Below, in pieces: positions 32,674-41,601 of a DNA stretch of 64,000 nt (positions are counted from its first letter, which is position 1; each line of letters begins with the position of its first letter). A model generated the notes under the pieces. It was not told the origin of the DNA. It saw only the letters and a program-made list of their open reading frames with translations, and ran no database searches. The DNA comes from Pseudonocardia sp. SCN 73-27 (GTDB lineage: Bacteria > Actinomycetota > Actinomycetes > Mycobacteriales > Pseudonocardiaceae), in NCBI GenBank assembly GCA_001725415.1, contig MEGH01000026.1, positions 36,395-100,394 on the forward strand, in the 5' to 3' direction. The position numbers and the translations under genes are program-made.

Positions 32674-33857
32674 CCCAGCAGCGCCAGGGTCGAGAACGCG
32701 GTGTAGACGCGGGTCGCCTCGACGATGTCGTCGACGGAGAGGTTCTCGTCGGGGCAGTACACGGGTTCGCCACCCGGACCGAAGATCACGGTGGGGATGC
32801 GGTCGCCGAAGCTCGCGGTGTCGCCGAGCCAGCCGGCGGCCTTCAGCGGGGGCTCGGTGCCGCGGACGTGGCGCACCGCGTCGACCATCGTCTGCACGAC
32901 CTGGCTGTGGGGGTCGGCGACGTAGGGCGACTTGACGTCGGCGAGCTCGACCGCGGCCTTGAACCGGGGGTCGGCACCGCGGACGGTGTCGAGGCACCGG
33001 TCCAGCTCGGCGCGCACCGTCTCGACGCTGACGCCGGGCTGTGGCCTGCAGTCGACGCGGATGACGCACTCGTCGGGAATCATCGACGGTCCGCCGGGCG
33101 GCAGCCCACCGTAGACGCGGCCGGGGGCCATGAAGGTCTCGTCCCCGAACAGGTCGCGCACCCATGGCTCGAGGTCCGGGGTGAGCCGGGAGGCGTCGAG
33201 CTCCAGGATCGCCTTGGCCGCCAGCATGTTCGCGTTGACGGCGATGGGTTTGTGGCAGGTGTGGGCGGACAGGCCCTGGGCGGTGACGTCGAAGTAGTAG
33301 CGGCCGCGGTGGCCGAGGTAGATCTCGTTGTCGGACAGCTCGCCGAGCACGCAGAGGTCGGCGGAGTACTCGTCGAAATAGCGGATCGACCCGATCTGGT
33401 CGCCCATGTGGTCGCTGACTCCGGCGAAGGCCAGCGTGCCGGCGACGGGGACGCCGGAGGCGCGGACGGCCTCGGCGGCCACGAGCTGGCAGACCAGCGC
33501 GGCCTTCATGTCCATGATCCCGTGGCCGTAGACGTGGCCGTCGATGAGCTCACCGCTGAACGGCTCGGTGACGGTCCAGCCGATCGAGGCGGGCTTGGTG
33601 TCGAGGTGCCCGGTCAGGACGACCCGGGGGCCGGCGCCGAAGTCGAGCTCGCCGATGGCGTTGGGGCGATCGGGCAGCACGTCCTGCAGGCGTACGTCGG
33701 TGAAGTCCGAGTCGTTCATGACGTCGACCAGGTACTTCGCGAACGCGAGCTCGTCGCCGAGGACGCTGGGGATGCGGCACACCTCCTGCACCAGGGACAC
33801 CACCCGGGCCTCGTCGATGCTCTCGAGGGCCTTGGCAACCGCGACTGACTTCTCCAT
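32670..33857 (-). CDS. M20-family amidohydrolase (ArgE/DapE-like) with unusual active-site segment
   Basis: 395 residues. The metal site starts well: VVLTGHLDTKPASIGWTVTE (H and D) and HVYGHGIMDMKAALVCQLVA (bridging Asp). At the place of the general-base and ligand Glu pair, normally xEE, the text is FAGVSDHMGDQIGSI, so both are replaced by D-H. The lid domain has LGHRGRYYFDVTAQGLSAHT, and the last ligand is near AAGWLGDTASFGDRIPTV. M20 enzymes cleave amide bonds of N-acyl amino acids, carbamoyl compounds or dipeptides. It is the first gene of the operon, after the perfect palindrome at 33873-33886. Confidence 0.9.
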   Translation of the reverse strand: MEKSVAVAKALESIDEARVVSLVQEVCRIPSVLGDELAFAKYLVDVMNDSDFTDVRLQDVLPDRPNAIGELDFGAGPRVVLTGHLDTKPASIGWTVTEPFSGELIDGHVYGHGIMDMKAALVCQLVAAEAVRASGVPVAGTLAFAGVSDHMGDQIGSIRYFDEYSADLCVLGELSDNEIYLGHRGRYYFDVTAQGLSAHTCHKPIAVNANMLAAKAILELDASRLTPDLEPWVRDLFGDETFMAPGRVYGGLPPGGPSMIPDECVIRVDCRPQPGVSVETVRAELDRCLDTVRGADPRFKAAVELADVKSPYVADPHSQVVQTMVDAVRHVRGTEPPLKAAGWLGDTASFGDRIPTVIFGPGGEPVYCPDENLSVDDIVEATRVYTAFSTLALLG

Positions 33858-33872
33858 TGCACCCCTACTCGA

Positions 33873-33886
33873 TTTGAGATCTCAAA
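33873..33886. promoter_or_regulatory. GntR-type operator, site 1
   Basis: TTTGAGATCTCAAA is a perfect 14-bp palindrome 15 bp before the M20 start. It shares TTGAGATCTCA with the site before the semialdehyde dehydrogenase. Confidence 0.75.
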
Positions 33887-34031
33887 GTTCAGTCCGTGCC
33901 CGCTCGCTTGTCAAGTGTGGAGTTCGCGCACGTCCTTGCACCTGAACAGAACAAATGTTGCGCGCCGGTTACACCACGACGGACGTCTTGACGTCCCGAT
34001 GCGACCTCCGACACGATCGTTCGACCAAGAA

Positions 34032-34050
34032 TGCGATCTCAAGATCTCAG
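34032..34050. promoter_or_regulatory. GntR-type operator, site 2
   Basis: TGCGATCTCAAGATCTCAG; read on the minus strand it is CTGAGATCTTGAGATCGCA. It matches site 4 at 17 of 19 positions and shares TTGAGATCGCA with site 3. It lies 41 bp before the importer lipoprotein. Confidence 0.7.
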
Positions 34051-34091
34051 CCGCCCCCGGCTGGGCTCGATCGCAGGTTGAGGAGAACCTG

Positions 34092-35120
34092 ATGATCCGA
34101 TCGGCCACTCGGCTGGCACGGCGCGGCGTACTCGCTCTTCCCGTCGCCGCCGCGGTCCTGGCGCTGAGCGCGTGCTCCGGTGGAGGTGGCGCCGACAGCG
34201 GCGGCACGGCCTCACCCGGCTCGTCCGCCGCACCCACGAAGGTCGGCGTGGTGCTCGCCGGGCCGCGCAACGACAAGGCCTTCTACCAGTCCTACCTGGA
34301 CGGGGTGCAGGCCGTGGCCGCCAAGGAGGGCATGACGGTGTCGGTGGTCGACAACGTCAACTCCCCGCAGGCGGCGATCGACGCGCTGACCAACCTCGCC
34401 GCGGACAACCAGCTGATCATCGCGGGCGGCAGCTCGCTCGTCTCCGCCGGCAACACGGTCGCTGCGCAGTTCCCCGACGTCACGTTCGTGATGTCCGGGG
34501 TGGTCCAGACGGGCGTCGCCAACCTGCACACCTACGCGACGAAGCAGGGCGTTCCCGCCTACGTCGCCGGCGTCGTCGCGGCGCAGGAGAGCGCCTCGGG
34601 CTCGATCGGCTACGTCGGCGGCACCGACATCCCGCCGAACTCGCAGTCGTCGATCGACTTCGCGGCCGGCGCCAAGTCGGTCAAGCCCGAGGTCAAGGTG
34701 GCGTCGGTGACGGTCGGGTCGCTCAGTGACGCGGCCAAGGCGAAGGAGGCGACGGCCGCGCAGATCGCGAACGGCGCCGACGTCATCTACGCCTTCCAGG
34801 ACGCGGGCCTGCCCGGTGTGCTCGACGCGGTCAAGGAGTCGGGCAAGACCGTGAAGGTCTTCAACCCGACGACCGACCGCTGCGACGAGTCACCGGCCCT
34901 GATCGGCTACGCGTTCCAGGACACCCGGGTGATGGTCGGGCACATCCTCGAGGACTACAAGGCGGACAAGCTCCCGGCCCAGCCGCGCTTCTACGCCCTC
35001 GACGACCCGTCGGTGCAGGCGCTCAAGCTCTGCCCGGGCAACGACAAGTACCAGGCCGTCGTCACCGAGACGACCAACAAGATCAACTCCGGCGCGATCA
35101 CGATGCCCCAGGGCGGGTGA
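34092..35120 (+). CDS. BMP-family ABC importer substrate-binding lipoprotein
   Basis: 342 residues. A signal of the lipoprotein type is clear (RRGVLALPVAAAVLALSAC, Cys at about 28), followed by a Gly/Ser linker. The binding domain is of the PnrA/BMP family: KVGVVLAGPRNDKAFYQSYL, DNQLIIAGGSSLVSAGNTVA, PDVTFVMSG, and QESASGSIGYVGGTDIPP. Members bind purine nucleosides or related molecules outside the membrane. The three next genes encode the matching ATPase and two permeases. The ATG is preceded by GAGGAGAA. The operon start carries operator site 2. Confidence 0.93.
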   Translation: MIRSATRLARRGVLALPVAAAVLALSACSGGGGADSGGTASPGSSAAPTKVGVVLAGPRNDKAFYQSYLDGVQAVAAKEGMTVSVVDNVNSPQAAIDALTNLAADNQLIIAGGSSLVSAGNTVAAQFPDVTFVMSGVVQTGVANLHTYATKQGVPAYVAGVVAAQESASGSIGYVGGTDIPPNSQSSIDFAAGAKSVKPEVKVASVTVGSLSDAAKAKEATAAQIANGADVIYAFQDAGLPGVLDAVKESGKTVKVFNPTTDRCDESPALIGYAFQDTRVMVGHILEDYKADKLPAQPRFYALDDPSVQALKLCPGNDKYQAVVTETTNKINSGAITMPQGG

Positions 35121-36670
35121 CGGTGTCGGCCGACACTCCGGGCGACGTCCCGGCCGACGGTGCCGCCGCGGCGGCGCTGTCGGTCCGGGGCGTGACCAAG
35201 ACCTACGGCGCCCTCGTCGCGAACGACGCGGTCGACCTCGACGTCCGGCCCGGCGAGATCCTCGCGCTGCTCGGCGAGAACGGCGCCGGCAAGTCGACGC
35301 TGGTCAAGGTGCTGTCGGGACTGGTGAACCCGGACGCCGGCGCGGTCGTCGTCGATGGCCGGACGCTGCCTCCCGGCGACCCGGAGGCGGCCCGGGCAGC
35401 CGGGGTGGGGGTCGTGCACCAGCACTTCATGCTCGTGCCGGACATGACCGCGACGGAGAACGTCGCGCTCTCGCAGGGCTCGCGCGCGGGTCGGCGGTTC
35501 GACGCCGCCGGCACCCGGGCCCGCCTGCTGGAGCTGAGCGAACGGCACAGCATGCCCGTGCGTCCGGACGTCCCGGTCGAGCTGCTGCCGGTGGGGGAAC
35601 GGCAGCGGATCGAGATCCTCAAGTGCCTGCTCGGCGACGCCAGGGTGCTCCTGCTCGACGAGCCGAGCGCCGTGCTGTCACCGGTCGAGTGGGACCGGCT
35701 CGCCGTCGTCCTGGAGGAGCTCGCTTCCCAGGGGCTGGCGATCGTGCTGATCACCCACAAGCTGGGTGAGATCGCCGCCGTCGCGGACCGGTGCACGGTC
35801 ATGCGCGGCGGAAAGGTCGTCGCCACCGTCCGGGTGGGGGACACCGCGCCGGAGGAGCTGGCCCGGATGATGGTCGGTCGCGACGTGGTGCTGCGGACCG
35901 AGCGGCCCGTCGTCGCGGCCGGTCCGGTCGTGCTCGAGGCGACGGGGCTGACGATGGCCGGCTACCGCGGCGACCGCGACCTCGGGCCCGTCGACCTCAC
36001 CGTTCGTGCGGGTGAGGTCCTGGGCGTGGCGGGTGTGGAGGGCAACGGCCAGAGCGAGCTCGCCGACCTGCTCGCGGGCGTCCGTACCCCGACCACCGGG
36101 TCGGTGCGGGTGACGGCCCGCGGCGGCGGGCCCGGACGGACCGGTGTGATCGCCGAGGACCGGCAGGCCGACGGCCTGGCGCTACCGCTCTCGGTGTCGG
36201 ACAACCTGATGATGCGGGTCGTCGGCGACGAGGAGTTCAGCCGTCGCGGGGTGCTGCGGCAGGGCCGGATCCGCCGGCACTGCACCGAACGTGTCGAGAG
36301 TTTCGGGGTCCGCACAGCGGGACTGGAGACGCCCGTCGAGAGCCTCTCGGGCGGCAACCAGCAGAAGATCGTCCTGGCCCGCGAGCTCTACGGGGACCCG
36401 GACCTGCTGATCGCGGCCCAGCCGACGCGGGGACTCGACGTCGGGGCGATCGAGTTCGTCCACGCCCAGATCAACGCGCACAAGACCGCGGGTGGGGCGA
36501 CCGTGCTGTTCTCCGCCGAGCTCGACGAGATCTTCGCACTGTCGGACCGGATCGCGGTGATGTCCGGCGGCCGGATCGTCGCGGTCCTCACCGCCGACGA
36601 GGCGACCCGCGACCGGGTCGGCGAGCTGATGACGGCGGTCAACGGTGCCCGAGAGCAGGTGCGACCATGA
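35117..36670 (+). CDS. Importer ATPase with two ABC domains (nucleoside/sugar type)
   Basis: 517 residues from a GTG overlapping the previous TGA. NBD1 has Walker A LLGENGAGKSTLVKVL, a weak signature LLPVGERQRIEILKCL and Walker B VLLLDEPSAVLSPVE. NBD2 has a degenerate P-loop VAGVEGNGQSELADLL and an intact signature LSGGNQQKIVLARELY with LLIAAQPTRGLDVG. One degenerate site is normal for RbsA/NupA-type fusions. It energises uptake through the two permeases that follow with 4-nt overlaps. Confidence 0.95.
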   Translation: MTVSADTPGDVPADGAAAAALSVRGVTKTYGALVANDAVDLDVRPGEILALLGENGAGKSTLVKVLSGLVNPDAGAVVVDGRTLPPGDPEAARAAGVGVVHQHFMLVPDMTATENVALSQGSRAGRRFDAAGTRARLLELSERHSMPVRPDVPVELLPVGERQRIEILKCLLGDARVLLLDEPSAVLSPVEWDRLAVVLEELASQGLAIVLITHKLGEIAAVADRCTVMRGGKVVATVRVGDTAPEELARMMVGRDVVLRTERPVVAAGPVVLEATGLTMAGYRGDRDLGPVDLTVRAGEVLGVAGVEGNGQSELADLLAGVRTPTTGSVRVTARGGGPGRTGVIAEDRQADGLALPLSVSDNLMMRVVGDEEFSRRGVLRQGRIRRHCTERVESFGVRTAGLETPVESLSGGNQQKIVLARELYGDPDLLIAAQPTRGLDVGAIEFVHAQINAHKTAGGATVLFSAELDEIFALSDRIAVMSGGRIVAVLTADEATRDRVGELMTAVNGAREQVRP

Positions 36671-37752
36671 ACCGACAGGCGCTTCGCGGCGCGGCGGTGA
36701 GCGTGCTGGCCGTCGTCCTGGCGCTGGCGGCGTCGCTGCTGGTCATCGCGCTCACCGGGGCCCCCATCGGCAAGGCCGCCGCCGCGATGTGGGACGGGGT
36801 GTTCGGCAGCCCGGCGCAGTTCGGGGCGACGCTGACCAAGTTCGTGCCGCTCGTGCTCGCGGCGATCGGCTGGGTGGTCGCATCCCGTGCGGGCCGGCTC
36901 AACGTCGGACTCGAGGGCCAGATCCTCGCCGGCGGGACGACCGCCGCCGTCGTCGGGCTCTACCTGACCGGCCTGCCGACGGTGCTGCACCTGACCATCG
37001 CCGTACTCGCGGGCGCGGTCGGCGGTGCGCTGCTCGGCGGGGTGGCCGCGTGGCTGTGGGCCCGTCGCGGCGTCAACGACTTCATCGCGACGCTGCTGCT
37101 CACGCTGATCATGACCCAGGTCGTGTCGTGGCTGGCCAACGGCCCGATGGAGGAACCGACCGGCACGCTGGGCCAGAGCTCGCCCGTCGCCGACACCGCC
37201 CGCTGGCCCGTGCTGCTGCCGAGGACGACGCTGCGCACCGACATCATCATGGTGATCATCATCGTCCTGCTCGCGGCATACGTGCTGCGCCGCACCGTCG
37301 TCGGTTACCGGCTGCGGCTGACCGGCGCGAACGCCGACGCCGCCCGGGCCACCGGTACGCGGACGACGGTCGTCGGTGTCGGTGCCCTGTGCGCGTCGGC
37401 CGCCATCGCCGGCATCGCCGGGTCCTCGTTGGTGCTGGCAGCACCGGCCGCCAACCTGGCGCCCGGCTTCTCCGCGGGCTACGGGTTCGACGGCATCGTC
37501 GTCGCGCTGCTCGCCCGCAACTCTCCGCTCGCCTGCATCCCGGCCGCACTGCTGCTCGCGGCGCTCCGGCAGGGAGGCGGTCTGCTCGAGGCCCGTGTCG
37601 GGATCTCGTCGGGGCTGGTGACGGCGACCCAGGCCGTCGTGATCCTGCTGGTCACCGGAACTGCCTGGTACGCGGAACGGCGCCGGTCGAGGCCACGGCC
37701 ACCCGGTACCTCCGATGTCCCCGCGCCGGTCGCGGAAGGGGTGCGCTCGTGA
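36667..37752 (+). CDS. ABC importer permease 1 (NupB/BmpC type)
   Basis: 361 residues with about nine or ten hydrophobic segments, starting GAAVSVLAVVLALAASLLVI. The family mark is the block WVVASRAGRLNVGLEGQILA, near residue 80, which contacts the ATPase. Later VNDFIATLLLTLIMTQVV and YGFDGIVVALLARNSPLACI are typical of nucleoside-type permeases. It forms a heterodimer with the permease encoded next, whose GTG overlaps its stop. The last 25 residues are a hydrophilic tail. Confidence 0.93.
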   Translation: MNRQALRGAAVSVLAVVLALAASLLVIALTGAPIGKAAAAMWDGVFGSPAQFGATLTKFVPLVLAAIGWVVASRAGRLNVGLEGQILAGGTTAAVVGLYLTGLPTVLHLTIAVLAGAVGGALLGGVAAWLWARRGVNDFIATLLLTLIMTQVVSWLANGPMEEPTGTLGQSSPVADTARWPVLLPRTTLRTDIIMVIIIVLLAAYVLRRTVVGYRLRLTGANADAARATGTRTTVVGVGALCASAAIAGIAGSSLVLAAPAANLAPGFSAGYGFDGIVVALLARNSPLACIPAALLLAALRQGGGLLEARVGISSGLVTATQAVVILLVTGTAWYAERRRSRPRPPGTSDVPAPVAEGVRS

Positions 37753-38831
37753 ACCCGTTCGACGTCGCGCTGTTCGCCGCCGCGATCCGGCTCTCGGTCC
37801 CGCTGCTGCTCGCCGCGCTCGGTGAGCTCATCTCCGAACGCGGCGGCGTGATCAACATCGGCCTCGAGGGCATGATGCTCTTCGGTGCCTACGGTGCGTT
37901 CATCACGGCGTGGGCCACCGGGAGCGTGAGCCTGGGGCTGGCCGCGGGGATCACGCTCGGCCTGCTGACCGCGTCGATCATGGCGCTGGTCTCCGTGACA
38001 CTGCGTGGCGACCAGATCGTCGTCGGTGTCGCGTTGAACCTGCTGGCCGCGGGCGTGACGATGTTCCTCTACCGCCTGCAGTTCCAGGGCACACAGCCCA
38101 CGACGGTCCGAATGGAGCCGTACGCGGTGCCGCTGCTCTCCGACATTCCGGGGATCGGCCCGGTGCTGTTCGACCAGCTCCCGCTCGTCTACTTCGCGTA
38201 CGTGCTCGGCCCGGTCGTGGCCTACATGCTGTTCCGGACCCGCGGGGGTCTGCGCGTGCGGTCGGCGGGAGAGAAGCCCGAGGTGCTCGACTCCACGGGT
38301 GTGAACGTCGTGCGCGTGCAGTGGAGCGGCGTGCTGGCCGCGGGCGGCCTGGCCGGGCTCGCGGGAGCGTTCCTGTCGGTCGGGCAGGTGGGGCTCTTCG
38401 CCGAGAACATGACGGCCGGGCGTGGCTTCCTCGCGCTGGCCGCGGTCGTGTTCGGCCAGTGGCGGCCCTACGGCGTCGTCGCGGCGTGTCTCGTCTTCGG
38501 GTTCACCGACGCCCTCCAGCTGCGCCTGCAGTCGATGGGCGAGGTGCCCCGCGAGGTGTGGATTTCGCTCGTCGTCGTCGGGGTGCTGGTCGCGGCGGCC
38601 GGGGTGTGGCGGGCCCGGCGGTCCGGATCGCCGCTGCGCTGGATGCTGCTCGGCGCGATGCTCTGCGTCGTCGCCGGCGGCCTCGGGACGGCGCTGCTGC
38701 CGAGCTTCGTGCTGCCGTCGCAGTTCTGGCTGAGCCTGCCCTATGTGCTCAGCCTGATCGCCCTGGCGACGTCCGCACGCGGTGTGCGCGCACCGGCGAT
38801 GGTCGGGCGACCGCTGCCCTCGCGCGGCTGA
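37749..38831 (+). CDS. ABC importer permease 2 (NupC/BmpD type)
   Basis: 360 residues from a GTG overlapping the previous TGA. It starts NPFDVALFAAAIRLSVPLLL and carries GELISERGGVINIGLEGMML, the ATPase-contact motif of this family, then DQIVVGVALNLLAAGVTMFL and AENMTAGRGFLALAAVVFGQ. Compared with usual members it has extra C-terminal TM segments (LRWMLLGAMLCVVAGGLG and QFWLSLPYVLSLIALATS). It ends the importer operon at a perfect 16-bp hairpin. Confidence 0.93.
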   Translation: MNPFDVALFAAAIRLSVPLLLAALGELISERGGVINIGLEGMMLFGAYGAFITAWATGSVSLGLAAGITLGLLTASIMALVSVTLRGDQIVVGVALNLLAAGVTMFLYRLQFQGTQPTTVRMEPYAVPLLSDIPGIGPVLFDQLPLVYFAYVLGPVVAYMLFRTRGGLRVRSAGEKPEVLDSTGVNVVRVQWSGVLAAGGLAGLAGAFLSVGQVGLFAENMTAGRGFLALAAVVFGQWRPYGVVAACLVFGFTDALQLRLQSMGEVPREVWISLVVVGVLVAAAGVWRARRSGSPLRWMLLGAMLCVVAGGLGTALLPSFVLPSQFWLSLPYVLSLIALATSARGVRAPAMVGRPLPSRG

Positions 38832-38840
38832 CGTCCACGA

Positions 38841-38875
38841 CAGAGGCCCCGCAGCCGACGGCTGCGGGGCCTCTG
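38841..38875. terminator. Bidirectional terminator, 16-bp perfect stem
   Basis: CAGAGGCCCCGCAGCC pairs fully with 38860-38875 around a 3-nt loop. It lies between the convergent permease gene (stop 38831) and the LLM gene (stop 38887). Confidence 0.9.
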
Positions 38876-38886
38876 CGTGTCGTGGG

Positions 38887-39894
38887 TCAGGGGGCGACGT
38901 GCCCCTCCTCCCGCAGGCACTCGGCGAACGCCGTGATCGTCGCGAGGCGGCTGTCCGCGTCCCCGCCGATCGGGAACACAGCCATGCTGTCGATGCCCAG
39001 CTTGTCGAGCGTGCGGATGTGCTCCCGCGTCGCAGCCCGGTTGCCCGACAACGACATCCGGCGCACGAAGTCGTCGGGGAGCAGCTCGGCCGCCTTCGCC
39101 GCCTCCTGGAACTCCCCGCCCGCGTACTGCGCGCGGACCTGCTCGACCAGCTCGGGGGACAGACCCGCCAGTCCGCAGTAGACCGGCGCGGTCATCGGGA
39201 ACCAGGCCGCGATGGTGCGGCCCGCCGCCAGGGCGACGTCCTCGTCCTCGTCGATGGCGCCGTAGGCGAACACGGTGATCGCGGGCCTGCTCGACCGGCC
39301 GGCCATGTCGACACCGCGGTCGATGTGCTCCAGGGCGTAGGTGAGCCCGTCCGGATGCAGGCCGGCCAGCAGGACGACACCGTCGGCGACCCGCCCGGCC
39401 AGCTCGAGCGTCTTCGGCCCGCTCGCCGAGATGTAGACGGGGATGTCGGGACGCGACGGGAACCGCAGGTGGGCGTCGTCGAGGGTGAACCCGCGGGCCT
39501 GCATGTCGACGGTCTCGCCCGTCCACAGCCGCCGCGCGGCGACGATCGAGTCCTCCAGCAGCGCGAGCTTTGCGGGCTTCAGACCGAGGGCGTCGAGCGG
39601 CCGGTCGCCGGCGCCGATGCCGTAGACCGCACGGCCACCGGAGATCTCGTCGATCGTCGAGATGCCGACGGCGGCCAGCGCAGGGTGGCGCGTCACCGGG
39701 TTGGTGACGGCCGTGCCCAGCCGCAGCCGCTCGGAGTTCACGGCGGCGAGGGTCAGGTAGGAGTAGCAGTAGCGGGAGTGCAGCGAGGAGTCGGTGAGCC
39801 ACAGGTCGGCGATGCCGACCCGCTCCACGTGCTCGACCATCGAGATGAACTGGTCCGGTGCGTAGACCGGCTGGAGGGCGACGCCGCCGTACAT
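38887..39894 (-). CDS. LLM-class oxidoreductase (F420 or flavin) of the GntR locus
   Basis: 335 residues of luciferase-like barrel. It starts YGGVALQPVYAPDQFISMVE and has GIADLWLTDSSLHSRYCYSY, RLGTAVTNPVTRHPALAAVG, STIDEISGGRAVYGIGAGDR and PVYISASGPKTLELAGRVAD. The ISGGR and GxGAGD segments are typical of F420-dependent methylene-H4MPT reductase-like enzymes. It lies 31 bp downstream of the amidohydrolase gene, so both are probably one transcript from site 3. In the pathway it would oxidise or reduce a ring or imine intermediate (inference). Confidence 0.88.
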   Translation of the reverse strand: MYGGVALQPVYAPDQFISMVEHVERVGIADLWLTDSSLHSRYCYSYLTLAAVNSERLRLGTAVTNPVTRHPALAAVGISTIDEISGGRAVYGIGAGDRPLDALGLKPAKLALLEDSIVAARRLWTGETVDMQARGFTLDDAHLRFPSRPDIPVYISASGPKTLELAGRVADGVVLLAGLHPDGLTYALEHIDRGVDMAGRSSRPAITVFAYGAIDEDEDVALAAGRTIAAWFPMTAPVYCGLAGLSPELVEQVRAQYAGGEFQEAAKAAELLPDDFVRRMSLSGNRAATREHIRTLDKLGIDSMAVFPIGGDADSRLATITAFAECLREEGHVAP

Positions 39895-39925
39895 GGCTTC
39901 GGGCCTTTCGTGGTCGGGGGCGGGC

Positions 39926-41341
39926 TCAGATGACGGGCCATGCCGGGCTCGGGTCGATGCCGATCTTGTTGAGGATGCGACGGTCGGTGGCCTCGACCTC
40001 CTCGCGCAGCGCGTCCTCGTCGAACACCGTGCTCTTCTTGTTCTCCAGTACGACCTCGCCGCCGATGAGGACGGTGTCGACGGAGTGCCCGGTGACGCCG
40101 TAGGCGAGGTTGGCGATCGGGTTGTGCAGCGGCCGCCAGTCGTAGTCGTCGGTGTCGAAGACGACGATGTCGGCCTGCTTGCCGGGCTCCAGCGAGCCGG
40201 TCACGTCGTCGAAGCGCAGCGCGCGGGCGCCTCCGAGGGTGCCCAGCTCGACCGCGGTCTCGGCGCTGACCGCGCCGGGGTCCTCGCGGGCGTCGCGGGG
40301 GAGCAGGGCCGCGAGGTAGATGGCGCGGCAGATGTCCTGGTGGTTGGAGCAGTTCTCCGCGTCGGTACCCAGACCCATCGGCACGCCGGCCGCGACGAGC
40401 TCGGGGAAGCGGCTGTGCTGGGTCGTGCCCTTGGCCAGCTTCAGCGCGGTGCTCGGGTTCCACGAGACGGTCGCGCCGCTGTCGGCGATGGCGGCGACGT
40501 CGTCGGCGTCCAGGCTCGTGACGTGGTTGAGCAGCGTGTACTCGTTGAGCGCCTTGATGCTCGCGGTGTGCTTGACGGGCCGCTCCCCGAACACCTTGAG
40601 CTCCAGCTCGACCTCGCGCTGGCTCGTCGACTTGTGCTGCACCGCCAGCGTCCGCGACTCCTCGGCGAGGCGCGCGGCGGCCACGGTGAGCTCGTCGGAG
40701 CACGTCGTGACGCCCTCGACGCACACAGCCGGTCGGATGCGCGCGTTGCCGAACGCCTGCACGGTCGCGAGGCCGTCCTCCAGCCGGCGGATCGCGGCCG
40801 CGGTGTCGAGCCGCAGCCAGTCGGGCAGCCCGTCGGACCCGCCCGACCCGCGCTGGTCCCACGTCCACAGGCCGATGCGCGCCCGCATGCCGGACTCGGC
40901 GATCGCGGGCAGCACGGCGTCGATGTGATTGCAGCCCGGCTCCTCGAACAGCGTGGTGCCGTTGCGGATCATCTCCGCGGTGGCGTGCCGGGCGTAGACG
41001 TTCATGTCCTCGGGCTCCAGCGAGGAGAACGAGGGATAGATGAAGCGCCGCAACGACTGCAGTGTCGTGCCGCCTTCGGGCATCGCACCCTTCGCGCAGC
41101 ACAGCAGGTGCCGGTGCCCGTTGGCCATGCCGGGCAGGACGACCGAGTCGGGCCGGTCGATGCGGCGGGCCGGGGTGAACTCGCGGTCGAGGTCGGCGGC
41201 CTTGCCGACGGCGACGATCGTGTCGCCGGTGACGGCAATGCCACCGTCGCGCAGGATCCTCCGGTCGGCGTCGACCGTGATCACCCACGCGGCCGTCACC
41301 AGGAGGTCGCAGGGACGAGCAGTTCCGGCGGGGTCGGTCAT
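39926..41341 (-). CDS. Amidohydrolase of the chlorohydrolase/guanine-SAH deaminase group
   Basis: 471 residues. The metal-dependent hydrolase signs are in order: LPGMANGHRHLLCC (HxH), LAVQHKSTSQREVELE (third His), LNHVTSLDADDVAAIADSG (fourth His region) and GLGTDAENCSNHQDICR (Asp). The C-terminal strand block is SLEPGKQADIVVFDTDDYDW. Relatives (AtzA/TrzN, MtaD, SsnA) remove ammonia or a halide from purine, triazine or pyrimidine rings. It starts 24 bp after operator site 3 and is followed by the LLM gene. A nitrogen-heterocycle substrate fits the nucleoside-type importer next door (inference). Confidence 0.9.
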   Translation of the reverse strand: MTDPAGTARPCDLLVTAAWVITVDADRRILRDGGIAVTGDTIVAVGKAADLDREFTPARRIDRPDSVVLPGMANGHRHLLCCAKGAMPEGGTTLQSLRRFIYPSFSSLEPEDMNVYARHATAEMIRNGTTLFEEPGCNHIDAVLPAIAESGMRARIGLWTWDQRGSGGSDGLPDWLRLDTAAAIRRLEDGLATVQAFGNARIRPAVCVEGVTTCSDELTVAAARLAEESRTLAVQHKSTSQREVELELKVFGERPVKHTASIKALNEYTLLNHVTSLDADDVAAIADSGATVSWNPSTALKLAKGTTQHSRFPELVAAGVPMGLGTDAENCSNHQDICRAIYLAALLPRDAREDPGAVSAETAVELGTLGGARALRFDDVTGSLEPGKQADIVVFDTDDYDWRPLHNPIANLAYGVTGHSVDTVLIGGEVVLENKKSTVFDEDALREEVEATDRRILNKIGIDPSPAWPVI

Positions 41342-41364
41342 GCGGTCTCCCTCGACGTCGAGAC

Positions 41365-41376
41365 TTGAGATCGCAA
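41365..41376. promoter_or_regulatory. GntR-type operator, site 3
   Basis: TTGAGATCGCAA, 24 bp upstream of the amidohydrolase ATG. It shares 11 bases (TTGAGATCGCA) with the minus strand of site 2. Confidence 0.65.
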
Positions 41377-41530
41377 ACCTGACTCACCAGCGGACCCCCT
41401 GTCAAGAGGCCATCCGCCACCGGTCGCACGGGACGGGCCAGTTCGCGTCGACGTCGCACGTTAAGAGCGTGTTACAGCAGCTCAGTGGCCCGATAGCCTG
41501 CCGGTTTGTTGTCAGGCGCACGTGAAAGAC

Positions 41531-41558
41531 CTAGATGAGATCTTGAGATCTCATCTAG
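41531..41558. promoter_or_regulatory. GntR-type operator, site 4 (28-bp palindrome)
   Basis: CTAGATGAGATCT and AGATCTCATCTAG are perfect 13-bp inverted arms around TG. The core TGAGATCTTGAGATCTCA matches site 2. It lies 43 bp before the semialdehyde dehydrogenase ATG. Confidence 0.8.
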
Positions 41559-41601
41559 GATCGACGAACTCGCACCCGCTCGCCATCGAGGAGAGTCGCG
41601 C

